Shown here piece after piece: positions 38,904 through 47,793 of a stretch of DNA of 64,000 nt. Made by a program: the position numbers and the translations under genes. The stretch is from Phytopseudomonas seleniipraecipitans (lineage in GTDB: Bacteria; Pseudomonadota; Gammaproteobacteria; Pseudomonadales; Pseudomonadaceae), in the NCBI RefSeq assembly GCF_900102335.1, contig NZ_FNBM01000001.1, positions 62,001-126,000 of the forward strand. The letters are read 5' to 3'. The number at the start of each line of letters is the position of its first letter. Position 1 is the first letter of the stretch. The notes beneath the pieces are model-generated. The model made no database searches and was not told where the DNA came from. It saw only the letters and a program-made list of their open reading frames with translations.

Positions 38904-39950
38904 TCATAGACGGGGCGCGGGAACCTGATCGAGCAACTGCAGCAGTACCTGATCGATGGACAGTCCTTCGATATCCAGCTCCGGCGACAGGCGCACACGG
39001 TGGCGCAGCACGGCCAGGGCACAGCCCTTGACGTCGTCGGGCAGCACGAAGTCGCCGCCGCGCAGCAAGGCGCGCGCCCGGGCACCACGGACCAGTGCAA
39101 TCGAGGCGCGAGGGCCGGCACCGATGGCCAGGCCCGGCCAGCTGCGCGTGGCGCGGGCCAGGCGCACGGCGTAGTCGAGCACCTGCTCGTCGAGCGGTAG
39201 GTCGCTGGCAATTTTCTGCATGATCAGTACGTCTTTAGCCTGCAGCAGCGTGCGCAGCGGCGTGACCTCGAGCATGTCTGCCTTGGTCGAGCGGCTAACC
39301 TGGCGAACCATGCTCAGCTCCTCGTCCTGCTCGGGGTAGTCCATGTGCAGCTTGAGCATGAAGCGGTCGAGCTCGGCTTCCGGCAACGGATAGGTGCCTT
39401 CCTGCTCGATCGGGTTCTGAGTGGCCAGCACCATGAACGGCAGCGGCACTGCAAGCGGGCGGCCCTCCAGCGTTACCTGGCGCTCCTGCATGACTTCCAG
39501 CAGGGCTGCCTGGGTCTTCGCGGGCGCGCGGTTGATTTCATCAGCCAGCAGCAGGTTGGTGAAGATCGGGCCCTTGCGCAGCTTGAACTGTTCGCTCTGC
39601 AGGTCGTACACGGCGTGGCCGGTGATGTCGCTGGGCATCAGGTCCGGGGTGAACTGGATGCGTGCGAACTCGCCGCCGAAGCAGCGGGCCAAGGCACGTA
39701 CCAACAGGGTTTTACCGAGGCCCGGCACGCCTTCGAGCAGCACGTGACCGCCGGCGATCAGGGCGGTGAGCACGTCGTCGATCACCGCTGTCTGCCCGAT
39801 CACGGCTTTCTGCAGCTCCTGGCGCAGCGCCTGGGCGAGCTGGCTGGCACGCTGGCGCTGCTGGGCGATATTGCTGACGGCTGGTGCGGAGGTGCTGCTG
39901 GCAGGCTCGCTGATCGGATTGCTCGGCTGGTCGGGCGTATGTTCGCTCAT
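38904..39950 (-). CDS. MoxR-family AAA+ ATPase
   Basis: 348 residues. Low-complexity Ser/Pro-rich N terminus (1-30), then the AAA+ core with Walker A GVPGLGKT at 74-81, Walker B LLLADEINRAP about 60 residues later, sensor 1 ATQNP and the C-terminal lid (sensor 2 in GPRASIAL). MoxR ATPases act as chaperones or remodelers for vWA-type partners, such as the DUF58 gene downstream. The start overlaps DUF4350 by 4 bases. A much longer in-frame extension upstream lies inside DUF4350 and is not used. Confidence 0.95.
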   Translation of the reverse strand: MSEHTPDQPSNPISEPASSTSAPAVSNIAQQRQRASQLAQALRQELQKAVIGQTAVIDDVLTALIAGGHVLLEGVPGLGKTLLVRALARCFGGEFARIQFTPDLMPSDITGHAVYDLQSEQFKLRKGPIFTNLLLADEINRAPAKTQAALLEVMQERQVTLEGRPLAVPLPFMVLATQNPIEQEGTYPLPEAELDRFMLKLHMDYPEQDEELSMVRQVSRSTKADMLEVTPLRTLLQAKDVLIMQKIASDLPLDEQVLDYAVRLARATRSWPGLAIGAGPRASIALVRGARARALLRGGDFVLPDDVKGCALAVLRHRVRLSPELDIEGLSIDQVLLQLLDQVPAPRL

Positions 39951-41161
39951 AGGGCATTCCTGAGTGTTTGCAGGTGGGCGACCTGACGGGTGAAGTCGCT
40001 GGCGGAAAGGCGTTTCTTGCTCAGCGGGCGCATGGCCTGGCTGATGGCTGCGGAAGGCTGGCGGCTGAGGCGGCCGAGAATCTGCCACTGATCGGCGACG
40101 CCCAGGCGCTCGAAGCCGGGATGACGGCGTCGGGCGCGGCGCAGGATATCCTGCTGCAGGTTGCTCAGCAGGCGCTGCTGGCCACCGTGGCGGAGCAGGA
40201 AGTCGGCCGCGCCGCGCAGGTGTTCCTGTAGCTGTCGACGGCTGGCCGGCTGCGGTTGTAGCAGCGGCCCCTGGCGCTGGCCGACGTGCCATAGGACCAG
40301 CACCAGCAGCACGCCGAGAGCCAGCAGCGCGGGCGTGAAGTGGCGCTGCAGCAGGGTCAGCAGGTTGTCGCGATCGGCGTTGTACACCAGGGTCACGGCG
40401 CTGTCCTGGGTGAGGTACCAGAGCAACCAGGCGTTATCGACATTGCCGAGCTTGTCGTTCTGCCAGATCCAGGCGTCGGTGACGATGCTGATCAGCCCGT
40501 CGCCGTGATAGATCTGCAGCAGATGGGTGGCTTCGCCGCTGTTGGCCCAGACATGAGCCAGGTTGTTGGCGTCGTAGAGGTGGAAGTCGGTATCGAAACC
40601 GATGTACGCCGGGGCCTGTTCATTTTCCAGGTACAGCTTGGTCAGCTCGGGATAGGCATCCGGCGCTTCGTCAGTGCTTTCTTCGCCGCTTGGTTCAGCC
40701 GTTTGCGCATCGGCGGCACCGTCCGCTTCGTCCTCGTCGAGGGTTTCGACCGGATACTGCTGCACGTTCAGGGTATCGAGCAGCCGGTCGCCGCTCTTGC
40801 CTTCTTCCTCGTCCCACATGCGTTCGGCGATGAACAGCAGGTGGCCGCCCTTGGCCGTCCACTTCAGCAGGCGCTCGTTCTGCTGCGGCGTTAGATTGCT
40901 GCGGTTGGCGAGCAACAGCAAGGTCTGCCCGCGGCTGGGCAGGGTAGCGAGGCCTGCAAGATTATCGGCACGCGTTACCTCGATGCCCCGTTTGCGCAGG
41001 TAATATTCGGCGGCCAGGTATGGATTGGCCCGGGCTTCGGGGGACGGGCCGTGGTTTACCACCTCTTCGTAGGATTCGGCGCGGCTCAGTAGGTAGCTGC
41101 CCAACAGGCCAAGGCCCAGTACCAGCAGCGCGCCAAGGGCGAAACGGGTAGTGCGGTTCAT
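39947..41161 (-). CDS. DUF4350 membrane protein
   Basis: 404 residues. An N-terminal membrane helix (7-25), an extracytoplasmic domain that resembles the GldG/ABC-type class I glutaminase-like fold (SRGQTLLLLANRSNLTPQQNERLLKWTAKGGHLLF), and a strongly acidic low-complexity stretch (about 140-168). A second helix near 280-300 (FTPALLALGVLLVLVLWHV) is followed by a basic cytoplasmic C terminus. DUF4350 always travels with MoxR genes. Overlaps both neighbours by 4 bases. Confidence 0.88.
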   Translation of the reverse strand: MNRTTRFALGALLVLGLGLLGSYLLSRAESYEEVVNHGPSPEARANPYLAAEYYLRKRGIEVTRADNLAGLATLPSRGQTLLLLANRSNLTPQQNERLLKWTAKGGHLLFIAERMWDEEEGKSGDRLLDTLNVQQYPVETLDEDEADGAADAQTAEPSGEESTDEAPDAYPELTKLYLENEQAPAYIGFDTDFHLYDANNLAHVWANSGEATHLLQIYHGDGLISIVTDAWIWQNDKLGNVDNAWLLWYLTQDSAVTLVYNADRDNLLTLLQRHFTPALLALGVLLVLVLWHVGQRQGPLLQPQPASRRQLQEHLRGAADFLLRHGGQQRLLSNLQQDILRRARRRHPGFERLGVADQWQILGRLSRQPSAAISQAMRPLSKKRLSASDFTRQVAHLQTLRNAL

Positions 41162-42738
41162 GGCTGACCACCGTGTTCGATCAGCCGTCGCCAGTCATCG
41201 CATAGCAACGTGCGCAGCTCGGCCGGCGGCAGGCGATGGCCGTAGGCGAGATTCTGCCAATGGCGGGTGAGCGTCTGGCTGAAGTTGCTCAGCTCGGGGT
41301 CGTCGAGGCCATCAACCAGCGGCAATACTTCGGCTTCGGTGTGGGAGCTCTTGAGCGGCAGCTTGTGGTCATGAATCAGGCGGCTCAGCAGGGCGCGGTA
41401 GAGCAGACCTAGTGCGGCGCGGGGATCATCCAGCCAGAGGCGTTCCGCGGTGCTGGCAACGTCATCGGGCAGGCTCTGCGGTAGCACTTCCAGGCCAAAC
41501 AGCTGGCTGGGAAGCTCGTGGTGCGTCGGTTTGCGCAAGCGAACCCGGCCGGCGAAGGTGCTCAGCCATTCACGGTAGCGCCAGATCACCAAGGCGATGA
41601 TGCCAATGACCAGCGCCCACAAGAGGGCTTCGAAGAACAGGGCAAGGCCTTTCAGTGCGCTCCAGTTCTCGATCATTTCGAGCAGCGCCTCGACGGCCTT
41701 GGTTCTGTCTGCCGATGATTCGCTTTGGGCCTGTTCGGTGTCATCAGCAAAGCGCCAACGGGTTACCGTCTCGCGGTTCTCGAACGGCGGCTCGTCGAGA
41801 ATCGCCAGCACCGACGTGCGCGAGGCCTCGCTGGTCAGCGGTTGGGCGAGCAGCCGCGCCGCTTCCGGGCCATGCGGGTCATTGTTGGGCAACGGGCAAC
41901 TGTGCGACGTATCGGTATCGGCGAGCGCCGGTGTGGGCGCGTGCAACAACAGCATGCCGAAGCCCAGCAGCAGGGCGTAGGCAACGCCGGTGAGGCGTTG
42001 GCGCAGGCGGCGGAACGTTAGCTCGATGTCCCAGCCTTCCAATGCGGTGCGGCGGTTCAAGTACAGGGTAAACCCGCAGGCGACGTAGATCGGCTCCCAG
42101 AAGATCAGCAGCAGCACGTAGAACAGGTTGGACAGGTGCTCAAGCCAGAGCCACTCGCTGGTGTCGCCATTGATCAAGCTTTGCCAGTCCCAGTCCAGTT
42201 CCATCTGAGCGGGCAGAAACAGGTAGACCAGGCTGCCGAGGCCGATCCATAGGGCAATTTCCAGGTTAACGCCTATCAGTGTCAGCCAGGTCGCGGCGCC
42301 TGCGTCGCGCTGCGCCAGCACGTTCAGTCGCTGCGTGCGTGCCTGGCCCTTGAGGCCTTCGAGCTGCAGCACCGGCAAGTCGAAGCTGCGCGTCGGGCTG
42401 AAGCGGCGCCAGGTCAGGCTGGCCAGCAACTGCGGTTTGAGCAGACCGGGAAACGCCCTGAGGGCCTGCTTCACTGTTGGCGTATCGCCAAATAGCGAGC
42501 GCGACAGGACGTACAGCGGCAGCCGCTCATAGGCTGGCTTCAGCCACCAGAACACGAACATCGCCCAGGACGGGTACTGCCACAGCAGTGCACTGAGCAG
42601 AGCGAATACCGGCAACGTGACGGCAGCCCAGCTGGCCATCAGCAGGCCACGATGACGGGCCGCCATGAGCACACCCAGGTCGATGGCTTCCCAGGGGGTA
42701 CGTGGGCGGATCGCCACGCTGGCGTCAGTCAGGCGCAT
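41158..42738 (-). CDS. DUF4129 multi-pass membrane protein
   Basis: 526 residues. Four or five membrane spans lie in the first 270 residues (for example SWAAVTLPVFALLSALL and NLFYVLLLIFWEPIYVACGFTLYL), then a periplasmic loop with EPPFENRETVTRWRF. Another span near 365-390 follows, then a cytoplasmic domain with LWLDDPRAALGLLYRALLSRLI, the DUF4129 core. In many bacteria DUF4129 is the tail of transglutaminase proteins; here the transglutaminase part is absent. Overlaps SpoIIM by 14 bases and DUF4350 by 4. Confidence 0.85.
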   Translation of the reverse strand: MRLTDASVAIRPRTPWEAIDLGVLMAARHRGLLMASWAAVTLPVFALLSALLWQYPSWAMFVFWWLKPAYERLPLYVLSRSLFGDTPTVKQALRAFPGLLKPQLLASLTWRRFSPTRSFDLPVLQLEGLKGQARTQRLNVLAQRDAGAATWLTLIGVNLEIALWIGLGSLVYLFLPAQMELDWDWQSLINGDTSEWLWLEHLSNLFYVLLLIFWEPIYVACGFTLYLNRRTALEGWDIELTFRRLRQRLTGVAYALLLGFGMLLLHAPTPALADTDTSHSCPLPNNDPHGPEAARLLAQPLTSEASRTSVLAILDEPPFENRETVTRWRFADDTEQAQSESSADRTKAVEALLEMIENWSALKGLALFFEALLWALVIGIIALVIWRYREWLSTFAGRVRLRKPTHHELPSQLFGLEVLPQSLPDDVASTAERLWLDDPRAALGLLYRALLSRLIHDHKLPLKSSHTEAEVLPLVDGLDDPELSNFSQTLTRHWQNLAYGHRLPPAELRTLLCDDWRRLIEHGGQP

Positions 42739-43705
42739 GTTGCTCCCTACCGGCCAGGCACAGGTAAGCCAGCACCAGCGCCCAGAGCCCGGCGCCTACG
42801 GCATATTTGATATGAGGCGTGGCGAATGTCATGGAGGACCAATAGGCCTCTATAAAAGCCGCAATCAGCAAAAACAGCGCCGCGCCGCCGAGCAGCCGTA
42901 TCGCGCGGACGGCAGCAAGGCGCAGCGCTTCGCCCCGGCGCAGGCGGCCAGGGGCGAGCAGTGCCCAGCCGAGTTTGAGGCCGGCAGCGCCGGCCAGGGC
43001 GATGGCCGTCAGCTCGAAGGCGCCGTGACCGATCACGAACGACCAGAAGGTTTCGCTGTAACCCAGTTGCGTCAGGTAACCGGCCACGGCGCCAATCATC
43101 AGGCCGTTGAACAGCAGGAAGAACAGGCTGCCGACGCCAAACAGCAAACCGCTGGCAAAGGTCTGAAAGGCGATGCCGATGTTGTTCATGATGTAGTAGC
43201 CGAACATCATCCAATCGTCACCGGAGTCGCGCTCGCCGAAACGGCCCAGGCGCGTGGTGTCCGGATCGTACATGAGCTCCATCTCGCTGACGCGGTCAGG
43301 ATCCATGACGCTGTAGACCAGATCGGGGAACAGATAGACGAGGGTGCCCATGACGGCCAGGCTGCCGAAGAACAGCAGGCTGGCGAGGGTCACCAGGCGC
43401 CACTCCTCGCGAACCAGACGCGGAAAACCGGCCAGTATGAAGCCAATCAGCTGCGGACCAATGGCGCTGCGGTGCCGATAGAACTGCTGATGCCCGCGCA
43501 GGGCCAGCTGTTGCAGTTCGTCGATCAGGTGGTTGCTGTAACCACGCTCCCGGGCCAGGGCAAGGTGCTGACACAGGCGTCGGTAGTCGGCTGCGAAGCT
43601 GCGACTTTTTTCCGCATCGGCGTTGCCAGCCTCGAGGCGCTGGAGGTGCGTATTGAACGCTTGCCATTGAGTCTGGTGTCGGGCTTCGAAAAGGCTCTGT
43701 TTCAT
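42725..43705 (-). CDS. Stage II sporulation protein M-like membrane protein
   Basis: 326 residues with a soluble helical N terminus (KQSLFEARHQTQWQAFNTHL), then at least five membrane segments. The central region IGAVAGYLTQLGYSETFWSFVIGHGAFELTAI is the SpoIIM hallmark. SpoIIM works in septal peptidoglycan removal with SpoIID/P in Bacillus; this organism does not sporulate, so the fold is borrowed for another membrane job. Start overlaps RDD by 4 bases. Confidence 0.9.
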   Translation of the reverse strand: MKQSLFEARHQTQWQAFNTHLQRLEAGNADAEKSRSFAADYRRLCQHLALARERGYSNHLIDELQQLALRGHQQFYRHRSAIGPQLIGFILAGFPRLVREEWRLVTLASLLFFGSLAVMGTLVYLFPDLVYSVMDPDRVSEMELMYDPDTTRLGRFGERDSGDDWMMFGYYIMNNIGIAFQTFASGLLFGVGSLFFLLFNGLMIGAVAGYLTQLGYSETFWSFVIGHGAFELTAIALAGAAGLKLGWALLAPGRLRRGEALRLAAVRAIRLLGGAALFLLIAAFIEAYWSSMTFATPHIKYAVGAGLWALVLAYLCLAGREQHAPD

Positions 43706-44427
43706 GTCGGCCCCAATAAGCCGCGGGCGATGCCGTTGATGTGGCGTTCGGCGTGCTCGGGATCGACGTGCAGCGGCTCGGCGAGAATGGCTGCCAGCTC
43801 TGCCCGGCGTGCGGTGGAAAGGCTTTCACCCCGTTCGGCGAAAGCGAGCATGGCGCGCTGTTCGGCAAAATCAAGAACGATGGGCGCGCGCAGCGCCTCG
43901 GCTTCGGGCAAATTGGGGCGCTCTATGGGCTGGTCCCGATACACCACCAGGGTGCCGGCGGCTATGTCACCGAGTCGTTTGAACGCGCGGTTGCTCAGGC
44001 AACTGATGATGCCCAGGGTATAGGCGAATGGCAGCAGGTCGACAAAGCGCAACAGGTTGCGAGTCAGCGAGGCGGGCCAGCCAATGGGTGTACCGTCGTC
44101 ATGCACGACCCGCAGGCCGAGCATTTGTTTACCTGGCGAACGTCCCTGGTTGAGGACCTCGAACAGCACCATGTACCACCAGGTCACCAGAAATAGAATG
44201 ATGGTCGCCAGCCCCATGCCGAATTGGCCGAGAAAGCCGAGCACAAGGTAAACGACGCCGAGAATCACGCCGCGTATCAGCAGGTCGATGGTGAACGCCA
44301 GGGCGCGCGGCACCAGGCCCGCCGGGCGTAATGCCAGGTCGATGCCTTCTGGAGTTTCCACCTGATAGCGCGTATCCAGCATGGGCTGCTGCAGTCGGTT
44401 GAGAGGCGAAGAGGAGGAGGGCGGCAT
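43702..44427 (-). CDS. RDD-family membrane protein
   Basis: 241 residues from ATG 44427 (ATG 44382, beginning MLDTRYQVETPEG, is an alternative). The RDD region has R-A-L-A-F-T-I-D (start of span 1), NQGRSPGKQMLGLRVVHDDG and ADAFKRLGD-like end LSNRAFKRLGDIAAGTLVVY, with three membrane spans. A C-terminal soluble tail of about 80 residues is unusual in length. Such proteins have been linked to ion transport in a few bacteria. First gene of the six-gene operon, with an 87-base gap before it. Confidence 0.88.
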   Translation of the reverse strand: MPPSSSSPLNRLQQPMLDTRYQVETPEGIDLALRPAGLVPRALAFTIDLLIRGVILGVVYLVLGFLGQFGMGLATIILFLVTWWYMVLFEVLNQGRSPGKQMLGLRVVHDDGTPIGWPASLTRNLLRFVDLLPFAYTLGIISCLSNRAFKRLGDIAAGTLVVYRDQPIERPNLPEAEALRAPIVLDFAEQRAMLAFAERGESLSTARRAELAAILAEPLHVDPEHAERHINGIARGLLGPT

Positions 44428-44514
44428 CGTCACGTCATATGAGCAAAGCCCGATGCTAGCCAGCAGCGAGGCAGGAAGCAACTTGACCGCGCAAGCGTGG
44501 TCAGGTGCGAGGGA

Positions 44515-45303
44515 TCAACGTGCGATAGAGCGCACACCAAAGATCGTGCGATACAGCACGCCACAGGCGATTACAAACAGCGGCATGCTCCAAATCAGGC
44601 CAATACCCAGCGGAATCGCGCTGATCAGGATGATCAGACCGAGCAACAGGAACAGGCCGAACGCCTTGAACCAATGCTGGGTGATTGCCTTGCGCGAGGC
44701 TTCAAGTGCTTGCCAAGGCGACAGACCACGCTCCACCACCAGTGGAATGGCCAGCATGTAGGCGACGCAGAGGTACGTGAAGGGGATGAAGATAAGGCCA
44801 AAACTGACGCTGCCAAGTGCAATGGCAAGAAGGGTCAGCACGAGGTAAACAACGCCAATGACCAGCAATGGCAAGGTCGAATTGAAGTGATTGAATATCT
44901 CGTTGAAGCTGAACGGCTGGCCGGCGGCGCGTCGAACTCCAATGATGCTGAGCCCAGCCAGAATAGGGTAGGTCACCAGTGACGAAATGATCCCGGAGAG
45001 AAGCTGGGAAGTAATGAAAATGATCAGGGCATTAGTCGTCAGCACATTGAAGAGCAGGCCGAGCACGAGATTGGCAATGAGCGATGTTACGAACATCGCC
45101 ACATAGAACACCAAGAAACCCGCAACGATGATTCCTTTGGTGCCCTTCACCATAATCCATGCTTCGTTGATCAGCAGACCGATACTGAAGGTGTAACCAC
45201 GGCTTAGCGCCTGTTCGATGCTCAGGTGCTCGCTCTCGGTAGCCTGCTCCTGCAGGTTGCTGGCGGGTACGGCGTAGGGGTTTTGCGACGTGGCGTCACT
45301 CAT
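44515..45303 (-). CDS. Multi-pass membrane protein of unknown family (DUF975-like)
   Basis: 262 residues from ATG 45303, preceded by AAGGAAG. A polar N terminus (MSDATSQNPYAVPASNLQEQ) is followed by about six long hydrophobic segments (for example IVAGFLVFYVAMFVTSLIANLVLGLLF and LLLLGLIILISAIPLGIGLIW). The NPYxAP-like start followed by membrane bundles is common in DUF975/BPSS1780-type proteins, but I assign no function. It may be co-transcribed with RDD downstream. Confidence 0.75.
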   Translation of the reverse strand: MSDATSQNPYAVPASNLQEQATESEHLSIEQALSRGYTFSIGLLINEAWIMVKGTKGIIVAGFLVFYVAMFVTSLIANLVLGLLFNVLTTNALIIFITSQLLSGIISSLVTYPILAGLSIIGVRRAAGQPFSFNEIFNHFNSTLPLLVIGVVYLVLTLLAIALGSVSFGLIFIPFTYLCVAYMLAIPLVVERGLSPWQALEASRKAITQHWFKAFGLFLLLGLIILISAIPLGIGLIWSMPLFVIACGVLYRTIFGVRSIAR

Positions 45304-45492
45304 GGCTCTTCCTTGATGAGTGTGGATAAGATTGTTTCGCAATATTAATGACGTAGGGTGAATGCTACAAGCGGCGTGCATCTTGTGCTTAACCAGGTGT
45401 GCGGGCGATCAAGCTTTTGATCAGCCTTTGGTTTGTGATCAGGCAGTTTCAGGCCATAGACTGCGGCATCCATTCTTCACAGGGAGCTACAC

Positions 45493-46923
45493 GTGCCTTC
45501 GAGCCTGTTCTGGTATGACTACGAAACCACTGGAATCGACCCGCGCCGCGATCGGCCGTTGCAGGTCGCAGGCATCCGCACCGACGAGCAGCTCAATGAA
45601 ATCGAGGCGCCGCTCAACCTCTACTGCCAACCCAGTGACGACATCCTCCCGCATCCTGCGGCTTGCATGATCACCGGCATCGGTCCGCAGCGTCTGGCAC
45701 GTGAGGGTCTTGGCGAAGCCGAGTTCATGACCCGTGTGCATGCCGAACTGGCGCGTCCTGGTACCTGTGGGGTGGGCTACAACAGTTTGCGTTTCGATGA
45801 CGAGGTCACGCGCTACAGCCTGTATCGCAACTTCTTCGATCCCTATGCGCGAGAGTGGCAGGGCGGCAATAGTCGCTGGGACCTCATCGACATGGTGCGA
45901 ACCGCCTATGCCCTGCGCCCGGAAGGCATCGAGTGGCCCCGGGACGATGCGGGTGTGAGCCTCAAGCTCGAACGCCTGACTGCGGCCAATGGCATCGACC
46001 ATGGCCAGGCGCACGACGCGTTGTCCGATGTGCGTGCGACCATCGCGCTGGCGCGCCTGGTGCGAGAGCGCCAACCCAAGCTCTACGATTATCTGTATGG
46101 CCTGCGCAGCAAACAGCGAGTGCTCGATCAGATTCGTTTGCTGCAACCCCTTGTGCATGTATCCGGGCGTTTCGCCGGGGCGCGGCATTATCTGGGTGTG
46201 GTGCTGCCGCTGGCCTGGCACCCGCGCAATCGCAATGCATTGATCGTTTGCGACCTGCACCTCGATGCCGCACCACTGCTCAACGAAGACGGCGAGACGC
46301 TACGACGCCGGCTGTATACCCGACGCGATGACCTGGCGGCCGGAGAACTACCGGTGCCGCTCAAGCTGATACATATCAATCGCTGTCCGGTGGTCGCCCC
46401 GTTGAGCGTATTACGCGCGGAGGATTGCCAGCGGCTGCAACTGGACAAGACGGACTATCTGAATCGCGCCCGGATGCTGAGCGATTGTCAGTCAGAATGG
46501 CAGGACAAATTGTCGCAGGTATACCAGGAGGAAAGTTTTTCTGCAGTTAACGATCCCGAGCAGCAGTTATATGAAGGCTTTATCGGAGACCGTGACCGTC
46601 GATTGTGTGAACAAGTCCGCAGCGGTGATCCCCAGCAGTTCGATACGCAAAGCTGGCCCTTCGATGATCCTCGGTTACCCGAGTTATTGTTTCGTTATCG
46701 AGCGCGTAACTTTCCCGCCACCTTGAGTGCCGATGATCAGCAGCGCTGGCAACAATTCTGTCGGCAACGCCTCAGTCAGCCAGAATTTGGTGCGCCGAAT
46801 ACCTTGGCGAGTTTCCAGACAGACATGGCGCATTACCTGACCACTGCGACCGATGCGCAGCGAGTGATATTGCAGGCATGGGCCGAGCACGCCCAGCAAG
46901 TGGGTCAGCGTTATGGTTTGTAG
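45493..46923 (+). CDS. sbcB: Exodeoxyribonuclease I
   Basis: Degrades single-stranded DNA 3' to 5' and works in mismatch repair and recombination. 476 residues starting at GTG 45493 after AGGGAGC. The DEDD-type nuclease residues are D9 and E11 (WYDYETTG), the DD of RFDDEVTRYSL, and HGQAHDALSDV. The remainder is the SH3-like and helical C terminus of the family. Stands alone, convergent with mvaT. Confidence 0.97.
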   Translation: MPSSLFWYDYETTGIDPRRDRPLQVAGIRTDEQLNEIEAPLNLYCQPSDDILPHPAACMITGIGPQRLAREGLGEAEFMTRVHAELARPGTCGVGYNSLRFDDEVTRYSLYRNFFDPYAREWQGGNSRWDLIDMVRTAYALRPEGIEWPRDDAGVSLKLERLTAANGIDHGQAHDALSDVRATIALARLVRERQPKLYDYLYGLRSKQRVLDQIRLLQPLVHVSGRFAGARHYLGVVLPLAWHPRNRNALIVCDLHLDAAPLLNEDGETLRRRLYTRRDDLAAGELPVPLKLIHINRCPVVAPLSVLRAEDCQRLQLDKTDYLNRARMLSDCQSEWQDKLSQVYQEESFSAVNDPEQQLYEGFIGDRDRRLCEQVRSGDPQQFDTQSWPFDDPRLPELLFRYRARNFPATLSADDQQRWQQFCRQRLSQPEFGAPNTLASFQTDMAHYLTTATDAQRVILQAWAEHAQQVGQRYGL

Positions 46924-47022
46924 ATCAGAGTGATAGGGTGAAAGAAATCACTGTAAGACGAGGCGCGCCGGATTCACGGCGCTTGCGGTGCTGCTGATCA
47001 TTTCCAGCCATTATGAGCGCCC

Positions 47023-47049
47023 ATAAAAAACGCCAGCAGTGCTGGCGTT
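47023..47049 (-). terminator. Intrinsic terminator of mvaT
   Basis: AACGCCAGC and GCTGGCGTT pair around a 3-base loop, and six Us follow on the minus strand (47025-47030). It is 30 bases beyond the mvaT stop. Confidence 0.88.
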
Positions 47050-47078
47050 CTTCATGGACTCACAGCCCCGATTTTGTA

Positions 47079-47459
47079 TCAGCCCAGCAGGGTAGCCCAG
47101 CCTTCAACAACGTCAGCGCCCCACTTGGCTTTCCATTCCTTGAGGGTCTTGTGATTGCCACCTTTGGTTTCGATGACTTCACCAGTGTTCGGATTCTTGT
47201 ACTGCTTAACTTTGCGAGCACGCTTGCTGCCAGTCGGGGCCGCTTTGCTATTGCGTGCTGCTTTGCCTGCCTTGGCTTCTGGATCCAGCAGGGCAATGAT
47301 GTCGCGCAGCGACTTCTGGTATTCGCCCATCAGGCTGCGCAGCTTGCCTTCGAACTCCAGTTCTTTCTGCAGCTTGTCGTCTTGCGACAGGCTTTTCAGA
47401 CGCTCTTGCAGTTCTTTGATGTTTTCTTCGAGAGTACGGTATTCGCTAACCAGGGACAT
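47079..47459 (-). CDS. mvaT: H-NS-like xenogeneic silencer MvaT
   Basis: 126 residues from ATG 47459. The N-terminal coiled coil (about 1-60, MSLVSEYRTLEENIKELQERLKSL) mediates oligomerisation. The C-terminal domain with KQYKNPNTGEVIETKGGNHKTLKEWKAKWG is the AT-pincer fold of MvaT/Lsr2-type proteins, which binds AT-rich DNA in the minor groove. It silences foreign and virulence DNA in Pseudomonas. The promoter region (47460-47793) is A/T rich, so self-binding is likely. Confidence 0.97.
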   Translation of the reverse strand: MSLVSEYRTLEENIKELQERLKSLSQDDKLQKELEFEGKLRSLMGEYQKSLRDIIALLDPEAKAGKAARNSKAAPTGSKRARKVKQYKNPNTGEVIETKGGNHKTLKEWKAKWGADVVEGWATLLG

Positions 47460-47793
47460 GTGTTTACCTTTAATGCGGTGGGGTGATAGCCATGTGTTGC
47501 TTATAGTAGACATCGCTAAGTTATAAGTAAACAGCTTTGCAAACCTGACGTTGTTTAGTAATTGAAGTTTCACTGCGTAACAGGAATTTACCTTTTTAGT
47601 GCCACTTCAAATTGGGTGGGAATTAATCGTGTTGGTGGCCGCTACAGAAAATTCAGCTAACAGTCCGCATTAGCGGTTCCAGTGGCTGGCGCATGCCATG
47701 TGCAGCGAAGGTGCAGCGAGGGGCGTCGAACTACTGCAGTTTTCCGGTAGTGCAGCTAAAATGCGCGCCTTCGCTAATTCTCTGGAGTTGTTC
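47460..47793. other. A/T-rich divergent region mvaT/purU
   Basis: 334 bases without a gene. A possible mvaT promoter on the minus strand is TTTACT (47526-47531), 17 bases, TACTAT (47503-47508). The part next to purU contains its GGAG ribosome site. In-frame readings upstream of both ATGs lack homology and are rejected. Confidence 0.55.

Noticed and set aside
39951..40292. N-terminal extension of the MoxR gene by 114 codons
   Set aside because: It lies in DUF4350 coding sequence and reads as Arg/Pro/Ala-rich text; the true ATG at 39950 overlaps DUF4350 by 4 bases, as the other genes do.
45407..45422. GATCAAGCTTTTGATC palindrome upstream of sbcB
   Set aside because: Six-base arms only, single copy in the region, no matching regulator nearby; may be chance.
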